From an uncultured Polyangiaceae bacterium (lineage in GTDB: Bacteria; Myxococcota_A; Polyangia; Polyangiales; Polyangiaceae): a DNA stretch of 23,563 nucleotides. The stretch is from contig CALKVR010001203.1 of assembly GCA_938004815.1 (NCBI GenBank), positions 1 to 23,563 on the forward strand. Reading direction: 5' to 3'. The notes under the pieces are model-generated. The model was not told the origin of the DNA and searched no databases. It saw nothing but the letters and a program-made list of their open reading frames with translations. Below are positions 15,814-23,563 of the stretch, piece after piece. The position numbers and the translations under genes were made by a program. Each line of letters starts with the position of its first letter. Within the stretch, counting starts at the first letter, position 1.

Positions 15814-17167
15814 TCAGGTCCCCTCCATCTCGCCGAGCTTGCGGTAGATGGTGCGGGTCGAGATGCCGAGGAGCTGCGCGGCGACGCTCTTGTCGCCCTT
15901 GGCTTGGCGGAGCGTCTCGCGGATGAGGCGCCGCTCGACCTCGTCGAGGGGCGTGCCCACGCTGAACGTTATCGAGCTCGGCTCGGCCGGCTCGCTATCG
16001 CGGATCGTCTCGGGCAGATCATCGAGGGTCAGCCGATCGCCGCGGCAGAGCACGACCGCGCGTTCGATGACGTTCTCGAGCTCGCGCACGTTGCCGGGCC
16101 ACGAGTAGTCCATGAGCTTGGCGGTCACCTCTTTGGAGACCCCGAGGCGCGCCTTGTTGTTCTTTTTGCAGTACACGCCCAAGAAGTGATCGCTGAGGAG
16201 CGGGATGTCCTCGCGCCGGGTGCGGAGCGGCGGCGCCGTGATCGCGATGACGTTCAGCCGGTAGTAGAGGTCCTCGCGAAAGCGCCCCGCCGACACCTCG
16301 GCCCGGAGGTCCTTGTTCGTCGCGGCTACGACGCGGACGTCGGCCCGAACCCTCTTGAAGCACGCGCAGGAGCTTCACCTGCACGCTCGGCGATAGCTCA
16401 CCGATCTCGTCCAAGAAGAGCGTGCCGCCGTCGGCGCGCGCGAACCGGCCGTCGCGGCGCGCGTGGGCGCCGGTGAACGCGCCGCGCTCGTGCCCGAAGA
16501 GCTCGGCCTCGAGGATCGTCTCGGGGATGGCCGAGCAGTTGACGGCGACGAACGGCCCGCCCGCTCGCGTCGAGTGCTGGTGGATGAAGCGCGCGAGCAG
16601 CTCTTTGCCGGTGCCGCTCTCGCCGAGCACGAGGACGGTGGCGCTCGACGGCGCCGCTTGCAAGACGATGTCGAGCACGCGCCGCAGCGCGGGGCTCGAG
16701 CCGACGATCTCGCGGCCGGGGAGGACGTTGAGCTCTTGCTTGAGCTGCCGGTTCTCGAGCGTGAGCGTGCGGCGCTCGGCCGCCTTGCGGACGGTCTTGA
16801 CGATCGTCATCCGCTTCAGCGGCTTCTCGACGAAGTCGTAGGCCCCCTCGCGCATGGCGGTCACGGCGGTCTCGACGGTGCCGTACGCCGTCATGAGCAC
16901 GACCTCGACGTCGGGCGCCGCCTGCCGAATCGCGCGCAAGAGCTCGAGGCCGCTCACGGCGGGCATCATCAGATCGGTCAGGACGACGTCGACGCGGTGG
17001 GTACGCAGGATGTCGAGGGCTCCGCGCGCGCTCGGCGCGGTCAGGACGCGCATCCCGTCTTTCTGGAAGATCTTCTCGATGCTCGAGAGGTTCGAGGGCT
17101 CGTCGTCGACGACGAGGACGGTGAGGGCGTCGGGAGGAGGCGGCTCGGCCGGCGCGTCGGTCGTCAT
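15814..17167 (-). pseudogene. Sigma-54-dependent NtrC-family response regulator, frameshifted
   Basis: All three NtrC-family domains are present. The receiver has LTVLVVDDEP, the phospho-acceptor Asp in TDLMMP (16973-16975), MTAYGT and the Lys of VEKPL. The AAA+ domain has Walker A GESGTGKE near 16601-16623, the sigma-54 contact GAFTGA at 16466-16483 and Walker B TLFLDEIGEL. A Fis-type helix-turn-helix (DKSVAAQLLGISTRTIYRKL) ends the protein. The reading frame breaks at about 16346-16352, after KLLRVLQE: coding resumes in another frame as VRADVRVVAATNKDL. Relatives carry about 11 more residues here, including an R(V/L)GG motif, so roughly 32 bases seem to be lost. The full span (1354 bases) is one base over a multiple of three, in keeping with that. 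It is either a real disruption or an assembly error. The start is the ATG at 17167. Confidence 0.85.
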
Positions 17168-17235
17168 GCTGCCGCGGACTCTAGCGCCGGGCCGCTTCGA
17201 GCGCAGCGAAGGCCTTGTGGGCCGTGCACGACCCA

Positions 17236-17266
17236 TGTTAATGAACATGTTCAGTGAACGTGTTCA
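17236..17266. promoter_or_regulatory. Operator-like array of TGAAC half-sites at the TetR start
   Basis: TGAACATGTTCA (17242-17253) is a perfect 12-base palindrome. TGAACGTGTTCA (17255-17266) is a near-perfect second copy 13 bases further on, and TGTTAA (17236-17241) forms another half-site before them. The second copy overlaps the GTG start of the TetR gene. The array lies in the 86-base gap between that gene and the divergent NtrC-type gene. Tandem palindromes beside a tetR gene are the usual form of an auto-repressor site; whether it also controls the divergent gene cannot be told. Confidence 0.72.
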
Positions 17267-17904
17267 CCAAAGGGCCACGCACCGAGTCCGCGTCCAAGTC
17301 GCGGGTCCTGCAGAAGGGCGAGACGCGCGAGCGCATCCTCCGGGTGGCGCGCGAGCACTTCGAGGCGAACGGGTTCGACGGGGCCAACGTGCGGGCGATC
17401 GCCAAGGGCGCCGGTGTCGCGGCCGGGACGGTGCTCCTCCACTTCACCGACAAGCGTGACCTCCTGCACGCCGCGCTCTTCGCCGATCTGGAGGCCCTCA
17501 TCGACGCCGAGGTCGCGCGTCCGGTGGACGAGCCGCTCGAGCCTGCCCTGCGCAGCCTCGCGCGCCGCTTCTTCGCCTACTACGCCGAGCGGCCCGCCCT
17601 CTCGAAGACGCTGCTACGGGAGGCGCTGCTCGCCGAGCCCCCTTGGCGTGACCGCTTCACCGGGCAGGTGACGCGGGTGCACGCTCACGTCGCCGGTCTG
17701 GGGGCGGCCGCCAAGCGGCGGGGCGCGCTCGCCGAGCACGCCGACCCGATGCTCCTCGGAGTGACGTTCTTCGCCTTTTACTACTTCGCGCTCATCGGCT
17801 GGGTTCAGGGGGGCTTCGTCGACCCTGCCCCGCTGTTCGAGCGGCTACTGGCCGAGCACCTGCGCGGGCTCGCTCCTCAACCCTCACGGAGAACCAAGCG
17901 ATGA
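17254..17904 (+). CDS. TetR/AcrR family transcriptional regulator (216 aa)
   Basis: The frame starts with GTG at 17254, inside the operator array; GTG at 17260 is an alternative. The N-terminal DNA-binding domain is clear: TRERILRVAREHFEANGFDG, then NVRAIAKGAGVAAGTVLLHF and TDKRDLLHAALF, which match the TetR helix 1 to helix 4 pattern. The C-terminal two thirds is a helical ligand-binding and dimer domain with an aromatic, hydrophobic stretch (LLGVTFFAFYYFALIGWVQG) that could line a pocket for a lipid-like effector. The ligand is unknown. Its stop overlaps the hydrolase start (ATGA at 17901-17904), so regulator and enzyme are co-translated and the hydrolase is the likely main target. Confidence 0.92.
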   Translation: MNVFTKGPRTESASKSRVLQKGETRERILRVAREHFEANGFDGANVRAIAKGAGVAAGTVLLHFTDKRDLLHAALFADLEALIDAEVARPVDEPLEPALRSLARRFFAYYAERPALSKTLLREALLAEPPWRDRFTGQVTRVHAHVAGLGAAAKRRGALAEHADPMLLGVTFFAFYYFALIGWVQGGFVDPAPLFERLLAEHLRGLAPQPSRRTKR

Positions 17905-18770
17905 CGACCATCTTCAAGGACGAGCCCTCGCGCTCCACGATCGAGGCCGCCTACGAGCGCTTCCGCGCGCGCCTGCCGGCCCACGAGACGCTCACGGTGT
18001 CGACGCGGCACGGCGAAACCCACGTGGTCGTCACGGGGCCGGTCGACGCTCCCCCTCTCGTCGCGGTGCACGGCGCGCTCGCGAGCTCGGCTCACATGCT
18101 GGGCGAGCTCGGGCCCTTGCGCGATCGATTCCGCGTCTACGGGGTCGACGTGATCGGCCAATCGGTGAAGAGCGCCGACGCGCGCATCTCGCTCGACGGG
18201 CCCGAGTACGGCGAGTGGCTCGTCGATGTGCTCGACGCGCTGAAGCTCGAGAGGGCGCACGTCTACGGCGTGAGCTGGGGCGGGTTCGTCGCGCGCAAGC
18301 TCGCCGAGGTCGCGCCCGAGCGCATCGACCGCCTCGTCCTGCTCGTCCCCGCGGGCATCGTGGGCGGCTCGGCGTGGAAGGGCCTGACGAAGATGGGCAT
18401 CCCCATGGCGATGTATCGCGCGTTCCCCAGCGAGGCGCGTCTGCGCAAGTTCGTCTCGAACCTCGCCACCGACGTCGACGAGCACTGGCTCGGCTACTTC
18501 GGCGATGCGTTCCGCGCCTACAAGCTCGACATGCGCGTGCCCCCCCTCGCCAAGCCAGAAGCGCTCGCCGGCTTCAAGCGGCCGACGCTCGTGTTCGGCG
18601 CCGACGACGACATCAGCTTCCCCGGCCAGGCGCTGATCGACCGGATGAAGGTGCTCATCCCCCACGCCGAGGTCGAATTGCTCGAGAACTGCAAACACGC
18701 GCCGCCGACCGACGACGCGTTCCGCGCCAAGATGGCCGATCGCGTGACGGCCTTCTTGGCCGAGCGCTAG
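17901..18770 (+). CDS. Alpha/beta hydrolase (289 aa)
   Basis: This is an alpha/beta-hydrolase-fold enzyme of normal length. The oxyanion-hole stretch is LVAVHGALASS (53-63). The nucleophile elbow is GVSWGG with Ser125. The acid is probably Asp236 or Asp237 in VFGADDDISFP, and the His is H266 in NCKHAPPTDD, giving a complete catalytic triad. The lid region (about 150-215) contains GGSAWKGLTKMGIPMAMYRA. It could act on an ester, lactone or similar substrate; the sequence does not tell which. It is the second gene of a tetR-hydrolase operon and so probably is induced by the ligand of the repressor. It converges with the PP2C-like gene with only six bases between stops. Confidence 0.9.
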   Translation: MTTIFKDEPSRSTIEAAYERFRARLPAHETLTVSTRHGETHVVVTGPVDAPPLVAVHGALASSAHMLGELGPLRDRFRVYGVDVIGQSVKSADARISLDGPEYGEWLVDVLDALKLERAHVYGVSWGGFVARKLAEVAPERIDRLVLLVPAGIVGGSAWKGLTKMGIPMAMYRAFPSEARLRKFVSNLATDVDEHWLGYFGDAFRAYKLDMRVPPLAKPEALAGFKRPTLVFGADDDISFPGQALIDRMKVLIPHAEVELLENCKHAPPTDDAFRAKMADRVTAFLAER

Positions 18771-18776
18771 GAACGC

Positions 18777-19676
18777 TCAGGTCACCGGGCCGATCACAGC
18801 GGCGGCCGCGAAGGCTCCGGGGCGCTGCTTGTACGCCTCGATCACGAGCTGCTCGGCGAGCGCGGCGGGCGCAGTCGTCGGCGTGGTGAGGACGCGGCGG
18901 AGGCCGACCTCGCCGAGCGCGAGCGCCACGTCGTGGCTGACCATGACCAACCACGCGTCCTTGTCGAGCGCGTGCTCACGCACGTCGGCGCGCCCATTGC
19001 CCGTACCGAGCACGCGCGTGAGCGATGTCTTCAGGTGCATCGGCATGCCGTCGTAGAGATCGGGGCTCGAGTCGCGATCAGCGCCCTGCTCGCGGAGCGC
19101 GTCGTCGGCGATCGAGCGATCGTCGGTCAAGCGATCGACCGTCCCCGCCGCGATTCGATACACCCGATCGCCTCCGGCGACGGCGGTGCGCACGCGATCG
19201 CCGTCGAGCGCGATGGCTACGGCGGTCGCAGCCGCGGTCGACGTCGAGATGCCGAGGTCTGCCACGCTGCGATCCGCTTGCTCGAAGGCACGCTCGAACG
19301 AGGCGGCGTCCTTGGGCGCGGCGGGGAGCGCGACCGCCAGTCGGGTCGCGCACGCGGCCTGAGCCGCGCCCCGTCGCGGGTCGTCGCGGCCGGTGGGCGA
19401 GACCAGCGCGACGACGCCCTCGTTCACACACCCCCACGGCGCGGCGTGCACACCCCTCGCGCTCGGCGCGAACGCGGAGCGAAGGGCGATCGGACGCCTG
19501 GTCGCTCCTACGGAGAGGTCGGCGTCGCGAGAGCGCTCCTCGGCTCCGAGCAGCGGCCCCGACGAGCGCGCTGCCGTGCTCGCGACGGGGGCGCGTCTCT
19601 GCCGCCAGAGTCTCTGGCCCAGGAGGGCGGCGACCGAGAGGATGACGGCGAAGGTGACGGTGACCGCGATGTCCAT
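18777..19676 (-). CDS. Membrane-anchored degenerate PP2C-like protein (299 aa)
   Basis: The ATG at 19676 places a single membrane segment at the N-terminus (MDIAVTVTFAVILSVAALLG) followed by a basic stop (QRLWRQRR) and a disordered linker to about residue 65. The rest has the order of PP2C-type phosphatase motifs in weakened form: WGCVNEGVVALVSPTG where NED is expected, VYRIAAGTVDRLTDDRSIAD, then LKTSLTRVLGTGNGRADVRE and AWLVMVSHDVALALGE where the LLxSDGL motif is expected. The metal-binding Asp positions appear replaced (NEG for NED, SHD for SDG) and no DGMGGH motif is visible. Catalysis is therefore unlikely. A binding or sensing role at the inner membrane is possible. The family call is by eye and moderate. 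It is divergent from the LysR gene. Confidence 0.6.
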   Translation of the reverse strand: MDIAVTVTFAVILSVAALLGQRLWRQRRAPVASTAARSSGPLLGAEERSRDADLSVGATRRPIALRSAFAPSARGVHAAPWGCVNEGVVALVSPTGRDDPRRGAAQAACATRLAVALPAAPKDAASFERAFEQADRSVADLGISTSTAAATAVAIALDGDRVRTAVAGGDRVYRIAAGTVDRLTDDRSIADDALREQGADRDSSPDLYDGMPMHLKTSLTRVLGTGNGRADVREHALDKDAWLVMVSHDVALALGEVGLRRVLTTPTTAPAALAEQLVIEAYKQRPGAFAAAAVIGPVT

Positions 19677-19771
19677 GCCGCGGATTGGGCGCCCTCGAGC
19701 GCCGACAGGCAACTGACACGAACTTACAGATCCAGGGATACGTGACGGGCCTGCTATCGTGCCGGGCAGCG

Positions 19772-20668
19772 ATGCTGCTGGACGAGATTGAAGCCTTCGT
19801 GAACGTCGTCGACGCGGGGTCGTTCACCCTCGCGGCCAAGAAGCTCGGCGTGCCCAAGTCGACGCTCAGCCGAGCCATCAGCCGCCTCGAGGACGCGACC
19901 CGCGTTCGGCTTTTGTCACGGTCGACGCGGACCCTCGCGCTGACCGAGCCGGGCCAGCGCTTCTACGACCAGGTCGGCCCGCACGTCGGCGGGCTCAAAG
20001 ACGCGATGACGCTCCTCGGCGACGCCGAAGAAGAGCCGCAGGGCGTGCTGCGCGTCACCATGCCCGTCGACGTGGGCGAGGGGCTGCTGGGCGAGATCAT
20101 CGCGCGCTTTCTCTGCCGATACCCCAAGATGGAGATCGAGGTCGACGTCTCGGCGCGGACGGTGAACCTGATGGAAGAGGGCTTCGACGTAGCCATCCGC
20201 GCGAGCACCAAGCTCAAGGACTCGTCGCTCATCGCGCGCAAGCTGGTGAACACGGCGCTCCACCTCTACGCCGCGCCCACCTACCTGGCCCGGCGCGGGA
20301 CGCCAAAGACCGTCGCCGATCTCGCGGGTCACGACGCCGTGCTCCCCAGCCACTCGGGCTTTCAGTCGCTGATCGCGCGCCCCGCCGTCCGGTTTCCGGC
20401 CCACGCGCGCCTGCACGCCGCCGACTTCGCCTTCGTGAAGCAAGCGATCACCGCAGGCGCAGGCATCGGGCCCCTCCCCTCGTTCCTCCCTCGTGAAGAC
20501 GTGACATCGGGCAAGCTCGTTCGCGTCCTGCCCGATTGGTCGCGCCCCGCGGGCACGCTCTACGTCGTCTACCCCGGGCAGAAGCACGTACCGAAGAAGG
20601 TGATCGCGTTCCGTGACTTCGTCGTCGAGGCGTTCGCCAAGCTGAAAAAGGACCTGGGGGACGAGTAG
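19772..20668 (+). CDS. LysR-family transcriptional regulator (298 aa)
   Basis: The ATG at 19772 gives MLLDEIEAFVNVVDAGSFTL, the standard LysR opening; the frame to 19685 adds 29 residues with no match to the family. The winged helix-turn-helix includes AAKKLGVPKSTLSRAISRLE and LLSRSTRTLALTEPGQRFYD. A two-lobe effector domain follows from about residue 90 (GVLRVTMPVDVGEGLLGEII, then FDVAIRASTKLKDSSLIARK, then GAGIGPLPSFLPREDV). It resembles the DmlR/CrgA-like branch rather than the classical CbbR type. Target and ligand are unknown. LysR proteins often control the divergent gene, here the PP2C-like protein 95 bases away, but no clear T-N11-A box was pinned down. Confidence 0.92.
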   Translation: MLLDEIEAFVNVVDAGSFTLAAKKLGVPKSTLSRAISRLEDATRVRLLSRSTRTLALTEPGQRFYDQVGPHVGGLKDAMTLLGDAEEEPQGVLRVTMPVDVGEGLLGEIIARFLCRYPKMEIEVDVSARTVNLMEEGFDVAIRASTKLKDSSLIARKLVNTALHLYAAPTYLARRGTPKTVADLAGHDAVLPSHSGFQSLIARPAVRFPAHARLHAADFAFVKQAITAGAGIGPLPSFLPREDVTSGKLVRVLPDWSRPAGTLYVVYPGQKHVPKKVIAFRDFVVEAFAKLKKDLGDE

Positions 20669-20684
20669 CTCGGCGAGCGCCGCG

Positions 20685-21986
20685 TCAGAGCGCCGCGCGT
20701 ACGCTCGCCTCGACGATGGCGAGGAGCTCGTCGAGATCGGCCTGGGGGATGTTGAGCGGCGGAGCGATGTAGACGGTGTCGCCGAGCGGGCGCAGGTACG
20801 CGCCGAGCTCACGCGCTTTGGCGTGCGCGCGCCACCCGGCGCCGCCGAGGTAGCCACCGGCCCCGAGGTCGACGGCGCCGATCATGCCGATCGAGCGCGC
20901 GCCGCTGCACCCATCAATCTCGCCGAGCCGCGAGAACGCCCGCGCGATCTTCTCGGCGCGGGGAGCCACGCCCTCGAGCACGCGTTCGTCATCGAACACG
21001 CGGAGCACCTCGAGCGCCACGCGCGCCCCCAGCGGGTTCCCGCAGAACGAGTGCCCGTAATAGAACGCCGCCTCGGGCGGGCCGAGGAACGCCTCGAAGA
21101 TCGCTTCGCTCGCCAGCGTCGCCGCCATCGGCAGGACCCCGCCCGAGAAACCCTTCGCGGTGCAGAGGAGGTCGGGCGAGACGCCTGCGTGCTCGACGGC
21201 CCAAAACGGCCCGGTGCGCCCGTAGCCGGTGAAGACCTCGTCGGCGACGAGCACGATATCGTGGGCGTCGCACGCCGCGCGCGCGGCGCGCACGAACGAC
21301 GGCGGGTAGACGCGCATGCCGGCCGCGCCTTGGACGATCGGCTCGAGCACGACCGCCGCGATCTCCGCCTCGTGCTTCGCGAGGAGGTCGCCGAGGGCGG
21401 CCTCGGCGGCAGCGAGGTCGGCCTCACCGGTCGGCGGCTTCGCGAAGATGACGTCCATGAGGACATTGGCGAACGCGCTGCGGAACACCTCGACCCCGCC
21501 GAGCGCGGTGACGCCGAGCGTCTCGCCGTGGAACGCGCCCTCGAGCGAGACGAACTTGGTGCGACCGGGCCGGCCGCGCTGCCGCTGGTAGCCGAGCGCC
21601 ATCTTGATCGCGACCTCGAGCGCAGTGCTGCCGTCGTCGCTGAAGAACGCGCGCGTCAGGCCCCGGGGCGCGCGGCCGATGATGGCTTCGGCCAAGAGGG
21701 CCGCCGGCTCGTGGGTGGCGCCGGCGAGCGGCGCGTGGCACATCTCGCGCGCCTGCGAGGCGAGCGCGTCGACGAGGCGAGGGTGGCCATGGCCCAGGGT
21801 CGCGACCCACCAGCTCGCGTTCGCGTCGATGTACGAGCGCCCGTCGGCGTCGTAGAGGCGCGAGCCCCGAGAGCGTGCGACGACGAACGGATCGGTCTCG
21901 TCGATGTACCGCTGCATCGGCGTGTACGGGTGCCACACGTAGCGCTTGTCGAGCCGGACGATGTCGGCGCGCGTGGGGTGGCTCAA
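20685..21986 (-). CDS. bioA: Adenosylmethionine-8-amino-7-oxononanoate aminotransferase (BioA)
   Basis: This PLP enzyme converts 7-keto-8-aminopelargonate to 7,8-diaminopelargonate in biotin synthesis, normally with S-adenosylmethionine as amino donor. The BioA signature WHPYTPM is at 18-24. Further landmarks are NASWWVATLGHGHP, DDGSTALEVAIKMA with the class-III Ser/Thr contact, DEVFTGYGRTG (249-259), and the PLP lysine K278 in CTAKGFSGG. Length is typical (433 aa). Lysine-using relatives (BioK) exist and cannot be excluded by eye. The start is TTG at 21986, which overlaps the histidine kinase stop in TTGA (21983-21986); the next in-frame Met lies inside the conserved WHPYTPM block, so TTG is the best start. 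No other biotin gene is in the window. Confidence 0.93.
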   Translation of the reverse strand: MSHPTRADIVRLDKRYVWHPYTPMQRYIDETDPFVVARSRGSRLYDADGRSYIDANASWWVATLGHGHPRLVDALASQAREMCHAPLAGATHEPAALLAEAIIGRAPRGLTRAFFSDDGSTALEVAIKMALGYQRQRGRPGRTKFVSLEGAFHGETLGVTALGGVEVFRSAFANVLMDVIFAKPPTGEADLAAAEAALGDLLAKHEAEIAAVVLEPIVQGAAGMRVYPPSFVRAARAACDAHDIVLVADEVFTGYGRTGPFWAVEHAGVSPDLLCTAKGFSGGVLPMAATLASEAIFEAFLGPPEAAFYYGHSFCGNPLGARVALEVLRVFDDERVLEGVAPRAEKIARAFSRLGEIDGCSGARSIGMIGAVDLGAGGYLGGAGWRAHAKARELGAYLRPLGDTVYIAPPLNIPQADLDELLAIVEASVRAAL

Positions 21987-23563
21987 CGGCCCCTCGCCGC
22001 GACCTTGGACAGGGGAGAAAACGGCTCGATCACGGGGGGCAAGATACGCGAGCGGCTGCCGGGCCGGCTCGTGTCCGGCTCTTCGGGCAAGAAGATGCGC
22101 ACCTCGGTGCCGACGTCGGGCTCGCTCATGATCCTGAGGTAGCCGCCGTGAGCGTCGACGACGCGCGCCACGATCGCCAAGCCCAGGCCCGTGCCGGCCG
22201 GGCGCGTGGTGAAGAACGGGTCGAGGGCGCGGCTTCGGACGACGGTGTCCATGCCCTCTCCCGTATCGCGAAAGACGAGCTCGACGCCAGGCGCGGCCAA
22301 GCTGCCGCCGGCGGTGGTGCGGCTCGAGGGGATCACGGCCTGGAGCTCGACGGTCAGCGTCCCCCCGTTCGACATGGCCTGGACCGCGTTGTTCACGACG
22401 TTCTCGATCGCCTGGCGCAGCAGCAGGGGGTCGGCGCGCACACGCTTTACCGGGCCGCGCTCGGTGATCTTCGTCACGACGTTGGCGCGAGAGTCGAGCG
22501 GGGCGATCGCCTTGTCTACGATCTCGCGCACGCTGACGCTCTCTTGCTCGATGCTGAGGGGCCGCGCATAGTGGAGCAGATCACCGACGAGCTGATTGAG
22601 CCGGGCCGTCTCCTCGCTCAAGATGTCGAGCAACACCTCTCGGTTCTCGTCGCTCGTCCCGGGGCGCTTCAGCGTCGCGACCGCGTTGGTGATGACGGCC
22701 AGGGGGTTTCGCACCTCGTGAGCGACGACCGCCGACAATTCGCCGATCGCGGCCAGCTGCTCTTTGCGCACGAGCTCGGTCTGGGCCGCCCGCAGCTCGC
22801 GGAACGAGCGGGCGAGCGCCTCCGATTTGTTCGCGAGCTCTTGCGTCTTTTCGACCAGGTGATCCCGGCGCAGCGTGAATCGCACGACGTAGCCGCCGAA
22901 GACCGCGAAGGTGAAAGCGGTGTAGCCGAAGCCCGAGAGCTCGGCGCCACCCGTCCAGCTCGTGACCGCGTCGTGGATGACCGCGATCGAGAGCGCGCAG
23001 GCGCCCAGGAACTGGACCATGCCCGGGCGCCTGCGGCGGAGGAACGAGCGACCGACGAGGCTGGTCGCATAGGAGACCACGAGGGCCACGCTCGCGCTGA
23101 ACAAGAGCGCGACGGGCGACCCGACGCCGACCTCGCTGCTTCGCAGCGCGCTGGCGAGGCCCAGCGCAAAGAGGCCGGCGAAGACCGGCCACAGCGATCG
23201 CCGCAGCACCCCGTGCTCGGCGAGCGCATAGGCCAAGACCGATCCAGCGGCGAGGCCGTCGACGGGCCTCCGCAGCACCGCCAGCGACGACGCGGCCGAC
23301 GGCGCGATCGCGAGCAACCCCTCGATGGTCGAATCGATGAGGAGCAGCGAGAAGAGGATGGCCAGCTCGGTCGTCCCCGGGTCCGCGTGCCTCCTCCGCG
23401 CCGACCAGACGCAGTACACGGCCGCGGCCGCGTAGAGCGCCGCGACTTCATTATCCAGCAGCTCGCGCCGGTAGATACGCACCTCATCCAGCAGCCCGTT
23501 CACGCCTCGCCGCGACGAGGCCGAGGCCGAGCCCAGGATCAGCCGGTTGAAGTCCAGGCCGTC
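21983..23563 (-). CDS. LamG-domain, multi-TM sensor histidine kinase, 5' partial
   Basis: The frame is open to the right edge, so the N-terminus is outside; 526 residues are visible. The first visible residues (LDFNRLILGSAS, then GVNGLLDEVRIYRRELLDNE) match the end of a LamG/concanavalin-like domain (G-x-LDEVRIY-x-R-x-L). Six or seven hydrophobic segments follow between about 22890 and 23400, then a coiled linker (KTQELANKSEALARSFREL). The kinase core has the H-box VVAHEVRNPLAVI, N-box IENVVNNAVQAM, G1 FRDTGEGM, F-box DPFFTTR and G2 GTGLGLAI, the NtrB-like type that pairs with NtrC-family regulators. The GTG at 23503 is not taken as the start because LamG sequence lies before it. The stop overlaps the bioA start. 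Confidence 0.87.
   Translation of the reverse strand, partial: DGLDFNRLILGSASASSRRGVNGLLDEVRIYRRELLDNEVAALYAAAAVYCVWSARRRHADPGTTELAILFSLLLIDSTIEGLLAIAPSAASSLAVLRRPVDGLAAGSVLAYALAEHGVLRRSLWPVFAGLFALGLASALRSSEVGVGSPVALLFSASVALVVSYATSLVGRSFLRRRRPGMVQFLGACALSIAVIHDAVTSWTGGAELSGFGYTAFTFAVFGGYVVRFTLRRDHLVEKTQELANKSEALARSFRELRAAQTELVRKEQLAAIGELSAVVAHEVRNPLAVITNAVATLKRPGTSDENREVLLDILSEETARLNQLVGDLLHYARPLSIEQESVSVREIVDKAIAPLDSRANVVTKITERGPVKRVRADPLLLRQAIENVVNNAVQAMSNGGTLTVELQAVIPSSRTTAGGSLAAPGVELVFRDTGEGMDTVVRSRALDPFFTTRPAGTGLGLAIVARVVDAHGGYLRIMSEPDVGTEVRIFLPEEPDTSRPGSRSRILPPVIEPFSPLSKVAARGR

Noticed and set aside
19677..19771. LysR T-N11-A box and promoter in the gap between the PP2C-like and LysR genes
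   Set aside because: Several T/A pairs and a CTATCG -10-like stretch can be picked, but none stands out from chance.
20823..22142. Plus-strand open frame of 439 codons opposite bioA
   Set aside because: It is antisense to bioA, with no domain or start signal; a composition artefact.

Overview
The window is very GC-rich DNA. Two 60-base lines counted by hand in the acyl-CoA dehydrogenase gene (8521-8640) give about 72% GC. Its genes look like those of a myxobacterium-type member of the Myxococcota (Polyangiales-like). The signs are many small lipoproteins with Ser/Gly-rich linkers, a cysteine-rich formylglycine-synthase-like (SUMF1) protein, an FG-GAP repeat protein, an IgGFc-binding-type protein, a DUF3829 lipoprotein, an NtrC-type regulator and a LamG-linked histidine kinase. 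The taxonomic call is inference from gene content; no rRNA or tRNA gene was seen.

Layout, left to right. (1) 3-3908 (+): the end of a SUMF1-domain protein, a 409-base gap holding a possible gene remnant, then two translationally coupled exported proteins, one of them an FG-GAP repeat protein. (2) 3963-5096 (-): a degenerate (pseudo) receiver-domain protein and a basic, partly disordered protein with a possible winged helix. (3) 5203-5619 (+): a small helical protein that may be related to the remnant at 1264. (4) 5641-7020 (-): a lower-GC island (about 56% in the 120 bases counted) with three overlapping orphan genes, two of them lipoproteins. (5) 7122-9345: a DUF3829 lipoprotein (-) divergent from an isovaleryl-CoA-dehydrogenase-like acyl-CoA dehydrogenase (+), followed by three stem-loops in a convergent gap. 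(6) 9482-10974: a SAM methyltransferase (-) divergent from a DUF502 membrane protein (+). (7) 10989-15650 (-): a run of five genes for exported proteins: a Cys-repeat lipoprotein, an IgGFc-binding-type lipoprotein, an unknown protein, a PQQ-type sugar dehydrogenase lipoprotein and a His-tailed lipoprotein. (8) 15814-18770: a sigma-54 response regulator (-) broken by a frameshift, divergent from a TetR repressor and an alpha/beta hydrolase (+) with a striking operator-like array at the TetR start. (9) 18777-20668: a membrane-anchored degenerate PP2C-like protein (-) divergent from a LysR regulator (+). (10) 20685-23563 (-): BioA, coupled by a 4-base overlap to the end of a LamG/multi-TM/histidine kinase that runs off the right edge.

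No CRISPR array, transposase, integrase or prophage gene was recognised. The most useful second-look items are the disrupted NtrC-type regulator, the tandem TGAAC palindromes at the TetR start, the LamG-linked kinase coupled to bioA, the Cys-x3-Cys repeat lipoprotein with its exported-protein gene run, the two signalling proteins that have lost catalytic residues (receiver and PP2C), and the low-GC lipoprotein island. I did not find one clear-cut new multi-gene system. The closest candidates are the exported-protein run (10989-15650) and the low-GC trio (5641-7020).
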